DNA of 34,148 bases from JBAXEO01 sp964541375 (GTDB taxonomy: Bacteria > Actinomycetota > Coriobacteriia > Anaerosomatales > JAAXUF01): assembly GCA_964541375.1 (NCBI GenBank), contig CAZIPT010000020.1, positions 1 to 34,148 of the forward strand, in the 5' to 3' direction. The notes under the pieces are model-generated. The model saw nothing but the letters and a program-made list of their open reading frames with translations. It was not told where the DNA came from and did no database searches. Below are positions 33,333-34,148 of this stretch, piece by piece. Every line of letters begins with the position of its first letter. Within the stretch, counting starts at the first letter, position 1. A program made the position numbers and the translations under genes.

Positions 33333-33751
33333 CTGCGTCTCGACTCCTCCACTGCCCGCCGGACCCGGACGACGCAGCCATCCACGTCGTCGGTAATCTC
33401 ATGTCCCCAGAACCGGAGCACCCGCCAGCCGGCCTCCGCCAGCTGCGAGTTCACCTCGCGGTCCCGGGCAATCGTGCGCTCGATCTTCGGAATCCAGAAG
33501 TCGCGATTGGACCCGATGTCCTCCCGGCGATGCTCCCAGTCGTGGCCGTGCCAGAACTCACTGTCGCAGAAGACTACGACACGCGCCGAGACGAAGGCGA
33601 TGTCGGGCTTCCCGGGGAGCCTCGCGTAGTGCTTCCGGTAGCGCAGCCCCGCCGCCCAGAGCGCCCTCCGGAGCCGCAGCTCGATGGCGCTGTCCTTCGA
33701 ACGGACGGCGCGCATGTTCCTGCTCCGCTGCTCCGGCGTGTGCCGGTCCAT
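33329..33751 (-). CDS. vsr: Vsr-type very-short-patch mismatch endonuclease, 140 aa
   Basis: Vsr nicks the T strand of T:G mismatches that arise when 5-methylcytosine deaminates, so a copy next to a C5-methyltransferase is expected. Family signatures are present: RSRNMRAVRSKDSAIELRLR, LWAAGLRYRKHYARLPGKPD, VVVFCDSEFWHGHDW and the C-terminal QLAEAGWRVLRFWGHEI. The usual GCFWH with a following Cys is replaced by SEFWH and a Trp, so the structural zinc site of E. coli Vsr appears to be lost or rearranged. ATG 33751 follows GGAG at 6 bases and is the first gene of the R-M transcript. The 117 bases upstream form a divergent promoter region with the plus-strand gene at 33869. Confidence 0.88.
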   Translation of the reverse strand: MDRHTPEQRSRNMRAVRSKDSAIELRLRRALWAAGLRYRKHYARLPGKPDIAFVSARVVVFCDSEFWHGHDWEHRREDIGSNRDFWIPKIERTIARDREVNSQLAEAGWRVLRFWGHEITDDVDGCVVRVRRAVEESRRR

Positions 33752-33868
33752 CGCACGCTCCGCCGGGGACGCCGGACGGTGGAGCTTCCCTCCTTGGCAA
33801 TCCTAGCGGAGGCGACCATCGAGTGTCAGTGCCTGCGGCTACAATGTTCTCGACCTAGGGAGAATCGC

Positions 33869-34148
33869 ATGCTGACAAAGCTGAAGCCCGCCGAGCTCGA
33901 CGCCATCGCCCCCATCGGTGAGGACGGCGCCATCATTGTCGACACCGATGCCCTCGCGGACGTCCTCCTCCGCGAGCTGGGAGCGGAGCAGCTCCAAATC
34001 GCCATCACCTCAGTGGACTACGCGCAGCACGCCGACCGAACTCCGGAGCCGAACACCCGCACCGTCAAGGGCATCGCCTGGGACTCCATCGGCGGCAACC
34101 GCAGCCACAAGTGGTCCTTCCGCACGGACGGGCTGGCGCTCTCCACCA
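33869..34148 (+). CDS. Unrecognised protein, 3'-truncated by the window end
   Basis: ATG 33869 follows AGGGAG at about 6 bases, so it is a well-supported start. The visible 93 residues begin LTKLKPAELDAIAPIGEDGA and continue IIVDTDALADVLLRELG, an alpha/beta start, then turn polar (DRTPEPNTRTVKGIAWDSIGG) and end at GLALST. No helix-turn-helix pattern of a restriction controller protein is seen, and I do not recognise the family. It is divergent from the R-M transcript and the sequence shows no hint of function. Confidence 0.65.
   Translation, partial: MLTKLKPAELDAIAPIGEDGAIIVDTDALADVLLRELGAEQLQIAITSVDYAQHADRTPEPNTRTVKGIAWDSIGGNRSHKWSFRTDGLALST

Noticed and set aside
33869..34148. Right-edge gene taken as a restriction controller (C) protein
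   Set aside because: C proteins are short helix-turn-helix proteins; the visible 93 residues have no such pattern.

Overview
The window is high-GC bacterial DNA with dense gene packing, frequent 4-nt stop/start overlaps, and GTG/TTG starts backed by clear Shine-Dalgarno sequences. A 100-N run at 3984-4083 marks a draft assembly. The sequence alone does not fix the lineage. The left ~700 bases look like ordinary chromosome: the end of a hexapeptide acyltransferase gene and tRNA-Glu(TTC). Eleven bases past the 5' end of tRNA-Glu lies a 45-nt fragment, the anticodon loop through CCA of a tRNA-Lys(TTT) gene with no recognisable 5' half. This is what integration into the 3' end of a tRNA gene leaves behind. 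I read everything to its right as a genomic island whose other end, with the restored tRNA-Lys, lies beyond the window. No integrase is visible.

Layout, left to right: (a) 935-2206, two unrecognised small genes on the minus strand; (b) 2647-6489, a minus-strand set with a short membrane-anchored J-domain protein, two paralogous HEAT-repeat proteins of 31-residue units, and a coiled-coil protein with a J-like HPD segment; one HEAT gene is interrupted by the assembly gap and a single-base frameshift; (c) 6639-20049, a tightly coupled minus-strand operon of five large proteins: a GHKL-ATPase/SF2-helicase fusion, a UvrD-like helicase with an N-terminal winged-helix-like domain, a DrmA-like helicase, a DrmB-like DUF1998 protein and a NERD-nuclease/UvrD-like helicase. 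DrmA plus DrmB is the signature pair of DISARM, but DrmC and a dedicated methylase are absent and two UvrD-type helicases plus a GHKL helicase are present; (d) 20380-23030, a divergent plus-strand operon of three genes: a HEXXH-type metalloprotease-like protein and two proteins I do not recognise. All three begin with Met-Gly-(Val/Ile)-Arg; (e) 23149-30193, minus strand, a 2152-residue Avs-like STAND NTPase with an N-terminal Cap4/DUF4297-like nuclease domain, followed by an overlapping 227-residue companion; (f) 30296-33751, minus strand, a complete HpaII-type restriction-modification cassette (Vsr, C5-methyltransferase, HpaII-like endonuclease) followed by an HNH-like zinc protein; (g) 33869 to the window end, the start of an unrecognised gene on the plus strand.

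The whole looks like a multi-layer defence island. The R-M cassette would act on unmodified incoming DNA, the DrmAB-type helicase array would sense or process invading DNA, and the STAND nuclease would respond to a viral protein or structure and probably act by abortive cleavage. The most likely undescribed material is the metalloprotease trio with its shared N-terminal tag, the expanded five-gene DrmAB array, and the J-domain/HEAT set beside it. All functional links between modules are inference from adjacency.
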